Positions 1 to 5,398 are shown, numbered from the stretch's first letter. The stretch: 5,565 bases of DNA from Anaerolineae bacterium (GCA_020433785.1 JAGRCC010001108.1:1-5565), one strand, 5' to 3'. Made by a program: numbers and translations. Notes: generated from the letters alone by a model not told the origin.

Positions 1-113
1 TGAGCGCCCATTTTCAAAAGATTTTCCGTATGGTTGGTTTAACTCAATATGCGGATTTATACCCAACCGTCACCGACGCTCTGGCCTCGGTCAATGGAGA
101 AGCCACACCCTAA
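1..113 (+). CDS. C-terminal fragment, probable STAS-domain anti-sigma-factor antagonist (5' end outside window)
   Basis: A reading frame open from the left edge (first full codon at base 3) ends at TAA 111-113 and gives 36 residues. The tail contains FRMVGLTQYADLYPTVTDAL. This matches the usual end of STAS/SpoIIAA-type proteins, where a hydrophobic 'F..VGL...' strand-helix junction is followed by a tyrosine-containing segment and a last helix with 'AL'. Such proteins bind anti-sigma kinases and are controlled by phosphorylation of a Ser/Thr, which would lie upstream of this window. A hairpin terminator 27 bases after the stop supports this being the real end of a rightward transcript. The family call rests on about 25 residues and is tentative; that the frame is coding is more secure. 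Confidence 0.5.
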   Translation, partial: SAHFQKIFRMVGLTQYADLYPTVTDALASVNGEATP

Positions 114-140
114 CGCATTACCCACGCTCAAAAAGTCTAA

Positions 141-172
141 AGTCACATCATTGGTGTGGCTTTTTGCTTTTT
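141..172 (+). terminator. Rho-independent terminator after the STAS-like gene
   Basis: Bases 141-149 (AGTCACATC) pair with 153-161 (GGTGTGGCT) over 9 bp around a 3-base ATT loop. The stem is followed by T-runs at 161-165 and 168-172. Two of the pairs are U.G in the rightward RNA (143/159 and 148/154). In the leftward RNA these become A.C mismatches, so the hairpin should work mainly for the rightward gene. The leftward truD operon also ends nearby (stop at 246-248), and a weaker leftward use, helped by the A-run at 130-134, cannot be excluded. Confidence 0.8.
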
Positions 173-245
173 GGCGGTCGTTACTTCTTAGCCACATTTT
201 GCAAAAATAGCTATTTATCAACTTCTGAAGATGACACACCCTCGA

Positions 246-1436
246 TTAATTTTTCATAACCTCGGCCATCACTCGGGTGGCGTAAGATCCGGCCGGGAGT
301 TCAAACGCCAGCATCAACCCATCATCCCACCAGACCTCAGGATTTTTCATTTGAAATCGATAAGGGCGGCGAGCGCCTCTGATTTTTAAGCCGGGTATCG
401 TAAAATCCTCAAGCAACAAGCCATGCTGCTCTAAAACAGCCTGTTCTCTCCGGCCCGGTTGGCCCTGGGCGAGCAGCGTTTTAGTGCCGAAAATTGGCCC
501 TGACGGGCTAATCTCAAAGTCATCGGCGCGGGATTGTTCTAAAGCAGCTGACTCGACCAAAAAGGCGGCCCCTTTGTGGTGAATATAGGCGATATCGCCA
601 TCTTCAAGCCGGTCGATATGCTCCAATCGATCCACCAGGAGTTGGTTAAAGAGTTCAGCCTGAAAGGCCGAGATAAAAAATGTTTTGGTCCGTTTATCCA
701 GAACCTTAAGAGCGACGCTCAAATCGCCGTTAGTTTTTACTATGGCTTCCAGGGTGTGTCGTTCGTCGGTGAAATTTGATGGCCAAACGGCCAAGGCTTC
801 GGCCCATTGCTGCTCATCAACGAACCGGCGCGCTGCTTGAATAGCCACCGTTTCGTGAGCTTGGGGGCGGCCAAGGAACTCAGCCACAAAATCCGCCACC
901 TCATTGCGGACAATCAACGCGCCCAATCGACCCGTATTGCCCCGATTACCAAAACGCTGAGCATCAAAAAAATTGGGAATACCTTTCCGGGTTAGCTCGG
1001 CCAGAGTTGCTTCAGCCTGAGATAAGGCCGTTTCTGTCACATCTCTGACCTTTATTTTGAACCGGTTCCCCGACAAATGGCCCGGTTTTAATTTGTTGTT
1101 ATGGCGGTTGACATCAAGAATGGTGATCTGGGGGAGGTCCAGCGCTTGCACTACTTCCGGCGCAACTTTATCGATGGACAGCGTTTGGCGGGTGACGGCC
1201 TGGGCATCCTTCAACCCGGCGTAGCCGATCAATCGCGGTGAGATACCTAGCGCCTGAGCTATCTTCCGAATTGCGGCGGGCGTGGACAGGCCAACTTTTT
1301 CGATTTGGACATAAACGTGCTGGCCTTGACCTGAAGGCAAATAGAGCGGGATTTCTTCAACAATAAAATCTTCCGGCGCGACTTTGAGCCGTCCGCCGAT
1401 ACCTGGTTGGTTGTTGGTAAGGTAATGGGTGATCAT
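246..1436 (-). CDS. truD: tRNA pseudouridine(13) synthase TruD
   Basis: The product is 396 residues and shows TruD hallmarks throughout. GYAGLKDAQAVTRQ at about 71-84 carries the catalytic Asp (D77). HNNKLKPGHLSGNRF lies at 112-126, and NFFDAQRFGNRGNTGR at 155-170 is the family NxF..QRFG motif. SPSGPIFG lies at 310-317, a GARRP-type motif near 354-358, and the terminal FELPAGSYATRVMAEVMK at 378-395 is typical. TruD converts U13 of tRNA-Glu to pseudouridine in the cytoplasm. E. coli TruD is about 349 residues; the extra length here is spread through the body. The ATG at 1436 is chosen because the protein aligns from its first residues (GRLKVAPEDFIVEEIP). It lies 10 bases after the stop of the pentapeptide-repeat gene. 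No strong Shine-Dalgarno is visible there, so translation is probably coupled. It is the last gene of the map operon. Confidence 0.96.
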   Translation of the reverse strand: MITHYLTNNQPGIGGRLKVAPEDFIVEEIPLYLPSGQGQHVYVQIEKVGLSTPAAIRKIAQALGISPRLIGYAGLKDAQAVTRQTLSIDKVAPEVVQALDLPQITILDVNRHNNKLKPGHLSGNRFKIKVRDVTETALSQAEATLAELTRKGIPNFFDAQRFGNRGNTGRLGALIVRNEVADFVAEFLGRPQAHETVAIQAARRFVDEQQWAEALAVWPSNFTDERHTLEAIVKTNGDLSVALKVLDKRTKTFFISAFQAELFNQLLVDRLEHIDRLEDGDIAYIHHKGAAFLVESAALEQSRADDFEISPSGPIFGTKTLLAQGQPGRREQAVLEQHGLLLEDFTIPGLKIRGARRPYRFQMKNPEVWWDDGLMLAFELPAGSYATRVMAEVMKN

Positions 1437-1446
1437 TTCAGCGCGG

Positions 1447-1965
1447 CTAATCTTCTGACACGGTTTTTATGGCCGCTCCAAAAACAGTGCCGTCGGGTAA
1501 AATTGTCCCGTCAAGCCGAGCTTCTTCTAAGTTGGCTTTCCACCACAGCCGGCCGGGGTTGGTGTCCTTCAGATTAGCCTTTTTGAGATTAGCGCCGTCA
1601 AATTTAGCCCCGGAAATGTTAGATCGCGATAAATCGACCCCTTCTAGGTTGGCCCAGCGTAAGTCAGCGCCGTTTAAGTTGGCCGACCGGAGATTAGCGC
1701 CGCGAAAATCCGCGCCGGTTAAATCTGTGTTAGACAGGTCGGCATTTTTGAAATTGGCATCCCGCAAAACGGCTGCTTTGAAACTCGATCGGGATAAAAC
1801 CGATCGTTCAAAGTTGCATTCCCGCAGCGTGGCCCCTTCAAAGTTGACGCCCACTAATCTTCGTTTAGAAAGGTCATCGGCTAGAACCGTGACCCCTCTA
1901 AAATCCTTGTCGTTTCGACTGTATCTTCTAATAATATCTTCAGCGGTTTTTTCGTTTCGTTTCAT
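1447..1965 (-). CDS. Pentapeptide-repeat protein
   Basis: The product is 172 residues. From F22 to L132 every fifth residue is F, L, V or I, giving 23 pentapeptides in unbroken register with A/N/D/S/T/C beside the central residue (for example NADLSNTDLTGADFRGANL near 74-92). The segment PGRLWWKANL at about 137-146 interrupts the array and shifts the register by one residue; two or so more repeats follow (L146, L151) and the protein ends with a DGTILPDGT-type tail. This family folds into a four-sided right-handed beta-helix, and about 23 repeats would give roughly six coils. Known members include DNA-gyrase-protecting proteins such as MfpA and Qnr, but most have no assigned role, and nothing here indicates gyrase binding. 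There is no signal peptide or membrane segment, so it is likely cytoplasmic. It sits 22 bases after map and 10 before truD; an AAGAG just before the ATG is a weak ribosome binding site. Confidence 0.93.
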   Translation of the reverse strand: MKRNEKTAEDIIRRYSRNDKDFRGVTVLADDLSKRRLVGVNFEGATLRECNFERSVLSRSSFKAAVLRDANFKNADLSNTDLTGADFRGANLRSANLNGADLRWANLEGVDLSRSNISGAKFDGANLKKANLKDTNPGRLWWKANLEEARLDGTILPDGTVFGAAIKTVSED

Positions 1966-1987
1966 TGCTCTTAATTGTTAAAGCCAA

Positions 1988-2758
1988 TTAGAGTTTTGTC
2001 AAGATTTCAGGGCCATTAGTGGTAATGGCGATGGTATGTTCAAATTGGGCCGAGAGTTGCCCATCTTGTGTCACCACGGTCCAGCCATCGTCCAACAGTT
2101 CCCACTCATAGCCGCCGAGGTTAATCATTGGCTCGATGGTGAAAGTCATCCCCGGCTTCAGCTTCGGCCCACGACCGACTTGCCGTACATGTGACACCGA
2201 AGGGGATTCGTGTAGCGACCGGCCTACGCCATGCCCGCCCCACTCTCTGACCACTGACACTTCCTGCGCGTCCGCATAATTATTGATGTCCATCCCAATG
2301 TCATTGAGATAGTTACCATATTGGGCGGCTTCGATACCAATCCGCAAACATTCTTGAGCAATCGTCAAGAGTCGTTGGGCTTCTGGGGATACCTGCCCCA
2401 CGGCAAACGTTTTACAGGCATCACCACAATAGCCCTTATATTTTAGACCAATATCAATGCCGACAATATCACCTTCCTTTATAACGCGGCTATCGGGTAG
2501 CCCATGACAAATTTCGTCATTAACTGAAGCGCAAATGACGCCTGGAAAAGGTGGGTGGGTTGGTGGGTTACCTCGATAGCCTTTGTAAAGCGGTGAGGCC
2601 CCATACTTTTCCAAATGCGCGGCCACCAGGGCATCTAAATAACTAAGCTCCACATCGGGTTTGATATGTTCGGTTAATAGTTCAAAAACTTCAGCTACGA
2701 TACGGCCCGCATCTCGCATTCGGTCAATGTCTCGAGGCCGTTTTAACGGGATAAACAT
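1988..2758 (-). CDS. map: Type I methionine aminopeptidase
   Basis: The product is 256 residues and removes the initiator Met from nascent proteins with a small second residue. All five metal ligands are present: D102 (IDIG), D113 (YCGDAC), H176 (GGHGVGR), E209 (TIEPM) and E240 (FEHT). Their spacings of 11, 63, 33 and 31 are identical to those of E. coli Map (D97, D108, H171, E204, E235). H85 in ICHGLP matches the substrate-binding His79. The N-terminus (PLKRPRDIDRMRDAGR) aligns with E. coli from residue 1, supporting the ATG at 2758. Relative to E. coli there are about seven extra proline-rich residues near 64-70 (GNPPTHPPFPG) beside the substrate pocket. There is no SEC-C zinc extension. 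A purine-rich AGAAAGAAA lies upstream, and an ATG-TAA start-stop directly precedes the start. It is the first gene of the leftward operon map - pentapeptide - truD. Confidence 0.97.
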   Translation of the reverse strand: MFIPLKRPRDIDRMRDAGRIVAEVFELLTEHIKPDVELSYLDALVAAHLEKYGASPLYKGYRGNPPTHPPFPGVICASVNDEICHGLPDSRVIKEGDIVGIDIGLKYKGYCGDACKTFAVGQVSPEAQRLLTIAQECLRIGIEAAQYGNYLNDIGMDINNYADAQEVSVVREWGGHGVGRSLHESPSVSHVRQVGRGPKLKPGMTFTIEPMINLGGYEWELLDDGWTVVTQDGQLSAQFEHTIAITTNGPEILTKL

Positions 2759-2764
2759 TTACAT
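2759..2764 (-). promoter_or_regulatory. Minimal start-stop (ATG TAA) abutting the map start
   Basis: On the leftward strand the map ATG (2758-2756) is immediately preceded, in frame, by ATG TAA (2764-2759). The purine-rich AGAAAG upstream is 2 bases from the first ATG and 8 bases from the second. Spacing therefore favours initiation at the map ATG. The first ATG could act as a decoy or re-initiation point, which is inference. Confidence 0.4.
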
Positions 2765-2792
2765 TTCTTTCTGTTCTTGGGGATTATTAGAT

Positions 2793-2821
2793 ATTATACG
2801 TCGGAATTCGTAAAAATTAAA
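2793..2821 (-). promoter_or_regulatory. Promoter of the map operon
   Basis: Read leftward there is a perfect -10 TATAAT (2798-2793). A weak -35 TTTAAT (2821-2816, 3 of 6 consensus bases) lies 17 bases upstream. The predicted start of transcription is near 2786, giving a leader of about 28 bases before the map ATG. The weak -35 suggests moderate strength or help from a factor. The repeats at 2887-2967 lie 66 or more bases upstream of the -35. Confidence 0.65.
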
Positions 2822-2886
2822 CCATAAAGCCGCATTTGGGGCAAACATCATTTAGGCTGTCAGAATAGTTTCTTAACGATTTTAAT

Positions 2887-2898
2887 GTACTTAAGTAC
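2887..2898. repeat. 12-bp perfect palindrome GTACTTAAGTAC
   Basis: Bases 2887-2898 read the same on both strands. An AGTACT half-site recurs at 2962-2967 just before the rightward promoter. The palindrome lies between two divergent promoters, so it could be a dimer-binding operator. No regulator is identified and the function is inferred only from position and symmetry. Confidence 0.4.
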
Positions 2899-2967
2899 TT
2901 TTTTCATGTGACTTTTGGGCAAAAAAACGGCCCCAAAAAGTGACTTTTGGGAAAGAAAAAAAGTACT
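2894..2967. repeat. Nested direct and inverted repeats in the map / 68-residue-gene intergenic region
   Basis: An outer inverted repeat pairs 2894-2905 (AGTAC, six T, C) with 2955-2967 (G, seven A, GTACT). Inside it the 12-mer GTGACTTTTGGG occurs twice, at 2908-2919 and 2940-2951, with a period of 32 bases; a shortened copy GACTTTTG appears at 2988-2995. CCCAAAA (2932-2938) can pair with TTTTGGG (2945-2951). CTGTCAG also occurs twice, at 2857-2863 and 2966-2972. The 345-base gap 2759-3103 has no convincing coding frame apart from an unlikely TTG extension of the next gene. Confidence 0.6.
2921..2951 (-). terminator. Terminator-like hairpin facing the map promoter
   Basis: Read leftward, CCCAAAA (2951-2945) can pair with TTTTGGG (2938-2932) around a 6-base loop. 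After 4 more bases comes a run of seven T (2927-2921). The stem has 7 bp, only three of them G-C, so it is weak. No leftward gene lies immediately upstream, so its role would be to stop stray leftward transcription before map, or it may be an incidental product of the repeats. Confidence 0.3.
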
Positions 2968-2976
2968 GTCAGCCCA

Positions 2977-3005
2977 TTGAAATTAAGGACTTTTGCCCCT
3001 ATCAT
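2977..3005 (+). promoter_or_regulatory. Promoter of the 68-residue gene
   Basis: TTGAAA (2977-2982, 5 of 6 consensus) and TATCAT (3000-3005, 5 of 6) are separated by exactly 17 bases. The predicted start of transcription is near 3012, giving a leader of about 92 bases before the ATG at 3104. It overlaps the shortened GACTTTTG repeat (2988-2995) and lies just right of the repeat cluster, so a protein bound there could affect it. Confidence 0.6.
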
Positions 3006-3103
3006 AAGAACAGCCTTTGTTATACCATATAACTAAGACCATAGACCAGTCGCTTATCTATTTTGACATCCTAGTAACAATCAAATATCAAAGGTTAGAT
3101 AAA

Positions 3104-3310
3104 ATGTTAGCAAAAACTCTTTCCCTGCAAGAAGTAGAAGATCGCCGTCAGCGCCTAAACCAGGAATTTCGTGACGACCAATTGGCTCTAGATGCCGGGT
3201 TTTTAGATAAGTCAGAAGCGATTAAACGCTCTGTCTATCGAGAATTCGAGCAGCGATGGCTGGAAATGGAAGCGCTTTTGCTGCGAAGTAATACGATTGC
3301 TACCAAGTAA
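3104..3310 (+). CDS. Small charged helical protein, 68 residues, unknown function
   Basis: The product begins MLAKTLSLQEVEDRRQRLN and is rich in Glu, Asp, Arg, Gln and Leu. Residues 8-62 look like two long amphipathic helices (QEVEDRRQRLNQEFRDDQL, then DKSEAIKRSVYREFEQRWL) separated near DAGFLDK, which suggests a helical hairpin or coiled coil. There is no signal peptide or membrane segment. The ATG at 3104 is preferred because AAAGG (3090-3094) lies 9 bases before it. The frame stays open upstream to a TTG at 3017, but that codon lacks a ribosome binding site and would lie only about 5 bases from the predicted transcript start. It converges with the YdcF gene, with 22 bases between the stops. 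I do not recognise the family. Confidence 0.7.
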   Translation: MLAKTLSLQEVEDRRQRLNQEFRDDQLALDAGFLDKSEAIKRSVYREFEQRWLEMEALLLRSNTIATK

Positions 3311-3332
3311 GTACGGTTATAGCGTAGTTTGG

Positions 3333-3962
3333 TCAGTAAGTGGCCAGATAATATCCAAATTTAAGATATTCATTCGCTAGCATTAGCAAGCCGTTCTCAT
3401 TTCGCCACCAGTTCGTCTCATCGAACTTCCATTGAGGCGCTGCCGACATCTGAATATGGACATTCGTACCGGCCAGTATCTTTCGAAAAATCCACCGGCT
3501 CCGGCGAGTATGAAAAGCGCTAGTTACTACGATGACGTTTTGAATATCGTGTTTTTTAACATAGTCCAGTAACACTTGCGCCTCATCACGCGTACTGGTG
3601 ACGCCGCCCTCAACTTCAATGATCGTAATCCTATCTTGAGGGACGCCCAGATTGACCAGAACCTCATTCGATACGTCCGTGCCGTTAGGGTACAACCCAA
3701 TTTCACTGGCCGGCCCCATCTCCTCCCGTGGAATGACAATTTGTGGCGCTAGTCCCGCTTCAAAAAGGCGGGCGGCATGAAAGGGTCGAGTATTGACCTC
3801 CCCATTTAAGATATAGATCATCTCTGCCGGCTGCAAAGCGTCATCGACGATCAAGACGCGAGCCAAGCTTGTCATAAGTTGGCTCCTAAATATGTAAACC
3901 CCTATTCCAACAGCCAATCCAATGAAAAGGACAATTAAGGTAATCTTCTGCCAGGTTCTCAT
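3333..3962 (-). CDS. YdcF/SanA/ElyC-like DUF218 membrane-anchored protein
   Basis: The product is 209 residues. Residues 7-25 form an N-terminal hydrophobic helix after a basic start (MRTWQK), which probably anchors the domain outside the cytoplasmic membrane. The rest fits DUF218: MIYILNGEVNTRPFHAARLFEAGLAP at about 48-73, IIEVEGGVTSTRDEAQVLLDY at 114-134 (family position for the ST.xEA motif), and VIVVTSAFHTRRSRWIFRKI at 143-162 (family VTS.fH..Ra). The C-terminal WWRNENGLLMLANEYLKFGYYL is typical of this group. E. coli relatives SanA and ElyC affect envelope integrity and peptidoglycan or lipid carrier metabolism; the substrate of this protein is not known. The usual LGG motif is LNG here. 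The ATG at 3962 overlaps the stop of the upstream small ORF by 4 bases (ATGA), so translation is probably coupled. Confidence 0.88.
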   Translation of the reverse strand: MRTWQKITLIVLFIGLAVGIGVYIFRSQLMTSLARVLIVDDALQPAEMIYILNGEVNTRPFHAARLFEAGLAPQIVIPREEMGPASEIGLYPNGTDVSNEVLVNLGVPQDRITIIEVEGGVTSTRDEAQVLLDYVKKHDIQNVIVVTSAFHTRRSRWIFRKILAGTNVHIQMSAAPQWKFDETNWWRNENGLLMLANEYLKFGYYLATY

Positions 3963-4201
3963 TTCTGCGATGCAAATGATTTATTAGCTAGGTCGCCCAT
4001 CGCTTGTTTCTTGCACAAGGTGTTTTTTGCGCTCCCCATTTTATCATAAAGTTCTGTTTTTGTCGCTTTGTCCCCTTTGCGCCGAACTATCACGTAAGCA
4101 TGAGGAATAATCTTGCCTTTTTCCTCACTTTCGCTTAATCTTGATTTTGAATAAGTAACTTCCTCGGAAAGCCCATTGTAAACAGTATCATATCGGCTCA
4201 T
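3959..4201 (-). CDS. Hypothetical small basic protein, coupled to the YdcF-like gene
   Basis: An open frame ends at TGA 3961-3959 within the YdcF start (ATGA overlap), an arrangement typical of real co-translated genes. From the ATG at 4201 it encodes 80 residues starting MSRYDTVYNGLSEEVTYSKS, rich in Lys, Ser and Glu, without a membrane segment, signal peptide or known motif. The frame stays open upstream to ATG 4270 and GTG 4273 (103 or 104 residues). That longer form would begin only 17 to 20 bases from the divergent tautomerase start. Neither start has a convincing Shine-Dalgarno, so the start is uncertain. The base composition is clearly lower in G+C than the tautomerase/DUF4380 pair. 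It may instead be a spurious frame within the upstream region of the YdcF gene. Confidence 0.45.
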   Translation of the reverse strand: MSRYDTVYNGLSEEVTYSKSRLSESEEKGKIIPHAYVIVRRKGDKATKTELYDKMGSAKNTLCKKQAMGDLANKSFASQK

Positions 4202-4273
4202 GCCCCCGTTCCACGGCTCTAGCCCGTGAGGGGTTGTCTCTGTTTGCATCTTTCCCGAGAACGCTTTCATCAC

Positions 4274-4280
4274 AAAGGAG
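4274..4280 (+). promoter_or_regulatory. Ribosome binding site of the tautomerase gene
   Basis: AAAGGAG at 4274-4280 lies 9 bases before the ATG at 4290. It is a near-perfect Shine-Dalgarno sequence and fixes the start. No convincing -35/-10 pair was found in the 150 bases upstream. Confidence 0.85.
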
Positions 4281-4289
4281 TAACAAGCT

Positions 4290-4493
4290 ATGCCTTATAT
4301 TAATATCCGCATTACCAAAGAGGGCGCAACGCCTGAACAGAAAGCGCAGTTGATCAAAGGCGCCACCCAACTTTTGGTCGATGTTTTAGGTAAAAACCCG
4401 CAAACTACCGTGGTGGTCATCGATGAGGTCGAGACTGACAATTGGGGCATTGCCGGCGAAACCGTCACCGAGCGGCGCAAACGGGGCGCGTAA
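4290..4493 (+). CDS. 4-oxalocrotonate tautomerase family protein
   Basis: The product is 67 residues, the usual length of a short-chain tautomerase that assembles as dimers or hexamers of a beta-alpha-beta unit. It begins MPYINIRITKEG, so after Met removal Pro1 becomes the catalytic base of the superfamily. The helix segment TPEQKAQLIKGATQLLVDVLG (13-33), the strand TTVVVIDEV (39-47) and the WGIAGETV turn (52-59) follow the family pattern. By hand alignment with Pseudomonas 4-OT, the positions of Arg11 and Arg39 are Ala and Val, and Phe50 is Trp52. The classical 4-oxalocrotonate reaction is therefore unlikely, and the true substrate is unknown. It is followed after 2 bases by the DUF4380-like gene, implying one transcript. 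Confidence 0.93.
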   Translation: MPYINIRITKEGATPEQKAQLIKGATQLLVDVLGKNPQTTVVVIDEVETDNWGIAGETVTERRKRGA

Positions 4494-4495
4494 CA

Positions 4496-5398
4496 ATGGA
4501 AACCACAACCTTTCTTGACCTCGACTGCATCCGGCTTAAAAACGACGCCCTCGAGCTACTGGTCACTCGGTCGGCCGGACCGAGGATTATTTATTTAAGC
4601 CGGCCCGGCGGCGACAACCTGCTAGCCGAACTGCCCGGCGTCACCCTCGACTGTCCCGACGCCGACCCGCTCAATTTGTGGGGCGGACATCGGCTGTGGC
4701 ACGCCCCCGAACTCCGACGGCGAACTTACCTGCCCGATAATCAGCCGCTTACCGTCACCGAAATTGAGCACGGCCTCAAAGTCGTTCAGCCGATCGAAAC
4801 CCAAACCGGCATCCAAAAATCGCTGCGAATTATGCTGCCGGATCAGGCCGCCACGGTCATCATCGACCACACCCTAACTAATCACGGCATGTGGCCGGTC
4901 GAACTGGCTCCGTGGGCCATTACCCAGCTTAAGCCCGGCGGCACCGCCATCCTCCCTCAGTTCACCGCCAACGCCGACGCCGACGGCCTGCTGCCCAATC
5001 GTCGCATAGCGCTGTGGCCCTACACCAATATCGGCAGCCCGCATATTACTTGGGGCAATCGCTATATCTTGGTCCACGCCAGTATGACCGCCAATTCTCT
5101 CAAACTTGGTTTTCCCAACCCGGACGGCTGGCTGGCCTACTATATTGATCATACCCTCTTTGTCAAGCAAGCCGCCTACCACCCTGACGCCGACTATCTC
5201 GATTTTGGCAGTTCCAGCGAATGCTACTGCTGCGGCCAATTTATCGAACTGGAAACGCTCGGTCCGCGTACGACGCTGGGACTGGGCCAATCGGTCACCC
5301 ACAGGGAAATTTGGCAGCTTCATGCCGGCGTCTCCTTCGAGCCGTCGGAAGACGCCGCCCAAGCGTTGGCCGAACGGTTGGGGCTGGTAGTTTTATAA
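4496..5398 (+). CDS. DUF4380-like protein with a probable galactose-mutarotase-type fold
   Basis: The product is 300 residues, taken from the ATG at 4496, which starts 2 bases after the tautomerase TAA. A TTG at 4442 in the same frame would overlap the tautomerase gene and is unlikely. Features seen: LELLVTRSAGPRIIYLSRPG near 18-37, the conserved-looking GGHRLWHAPE near 63-72, GIQKSLRI near 104-111, DHTLTNHGMWPVELAPWAIT near 123-142, LWPYTNI near 174-180, and a late ELETLGPRTTLGLGQSVTHREIW near 254-276. This order fits the beta-sandwich aldose-epimerase-like superfamily as seen in DUF4380 proteins, which suggests a carbohydrate-binding or isomerising enzyme in the cytoplasm. There is no signal peptide. 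Catalysis is not proven: the His residues (H64, H68) and late Glu residues are candidates only. The coding sequence is G+C-rich with frequent GCC, GAC and CCC codons. Confidence 0.8.
   Translation: METTTFLDLDCIRLKNDALELLVTRSAGPRIIYLSRPGGDNLLAELPGVTLDCPDADPLNLWGGHRLWHAPELRRRTYLPDNQPLTVTEIEHGLKVVQPIETQTGIQKSLRIMLPDQAATVIIDHTLTNHGMWPVELAPWAITQLKPGGTAILPQFTANADADGLLPNRRIALWPYTNIGSPHITWGNRYILVHASMTANSLKLGFPNPDGWLAYYIDHTLFVKQAAYHPDADYLDFGSSSECYCCGQFIELETLGPRTTLGLGQSVTHREIWQLHAGVSFEPSEDAAQALAERLGLVVL

Noticed and set aside
57..239. A 60-residue leftward frame between truD and the STAS-like gene
   Set aside because: It covers the terminator and the coding end of the opposite gene, and shows no ribosome binding site or domain.
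1469..1981. A 170-residue rightward open frame opposite the pentapeptide-repeat gene
   Set aside because: It mirrors the 15-base periodicity of the repeat gene; repeat coding sequence often leaves the opposite strand free of stops. No ribosome binding site or recognisable domain.
3063..3091. TTGACA (3063) with TATCAA (3086) as a promoter
   Set aside because: The -35 is perfect, but the -10 would overlap the ribosome binding site at 3090-3094 and give a nearly leaderless message; the pair at 2977-3005 fits better.
3017..3103. Upstream TTG extension of the 68-residue protein (29 extra residues)
   Set aside because: No Shine-Dalgarno, and the best promoter would start transcription about 5 bases before it. 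The ATG at 3104 has AAAGG at good spacing.
4442..4495. TTG start for the DUF4380-like gene, 18 codons upstream of the ATG
   Set aside because: It lies inside the tautomerase gene and encodes an Arg-rich tail unlike the family start; the ATG at 4496 follows the tautomerase stop directly.
4874..5362. Long leftward frame (162 residues) and shorter frames within the DUF4380-like gene
   Set aside because: G+C-rich coding DNA leaves long open frames on other frames; the DUF4380-like frame has the recognisable motifs.
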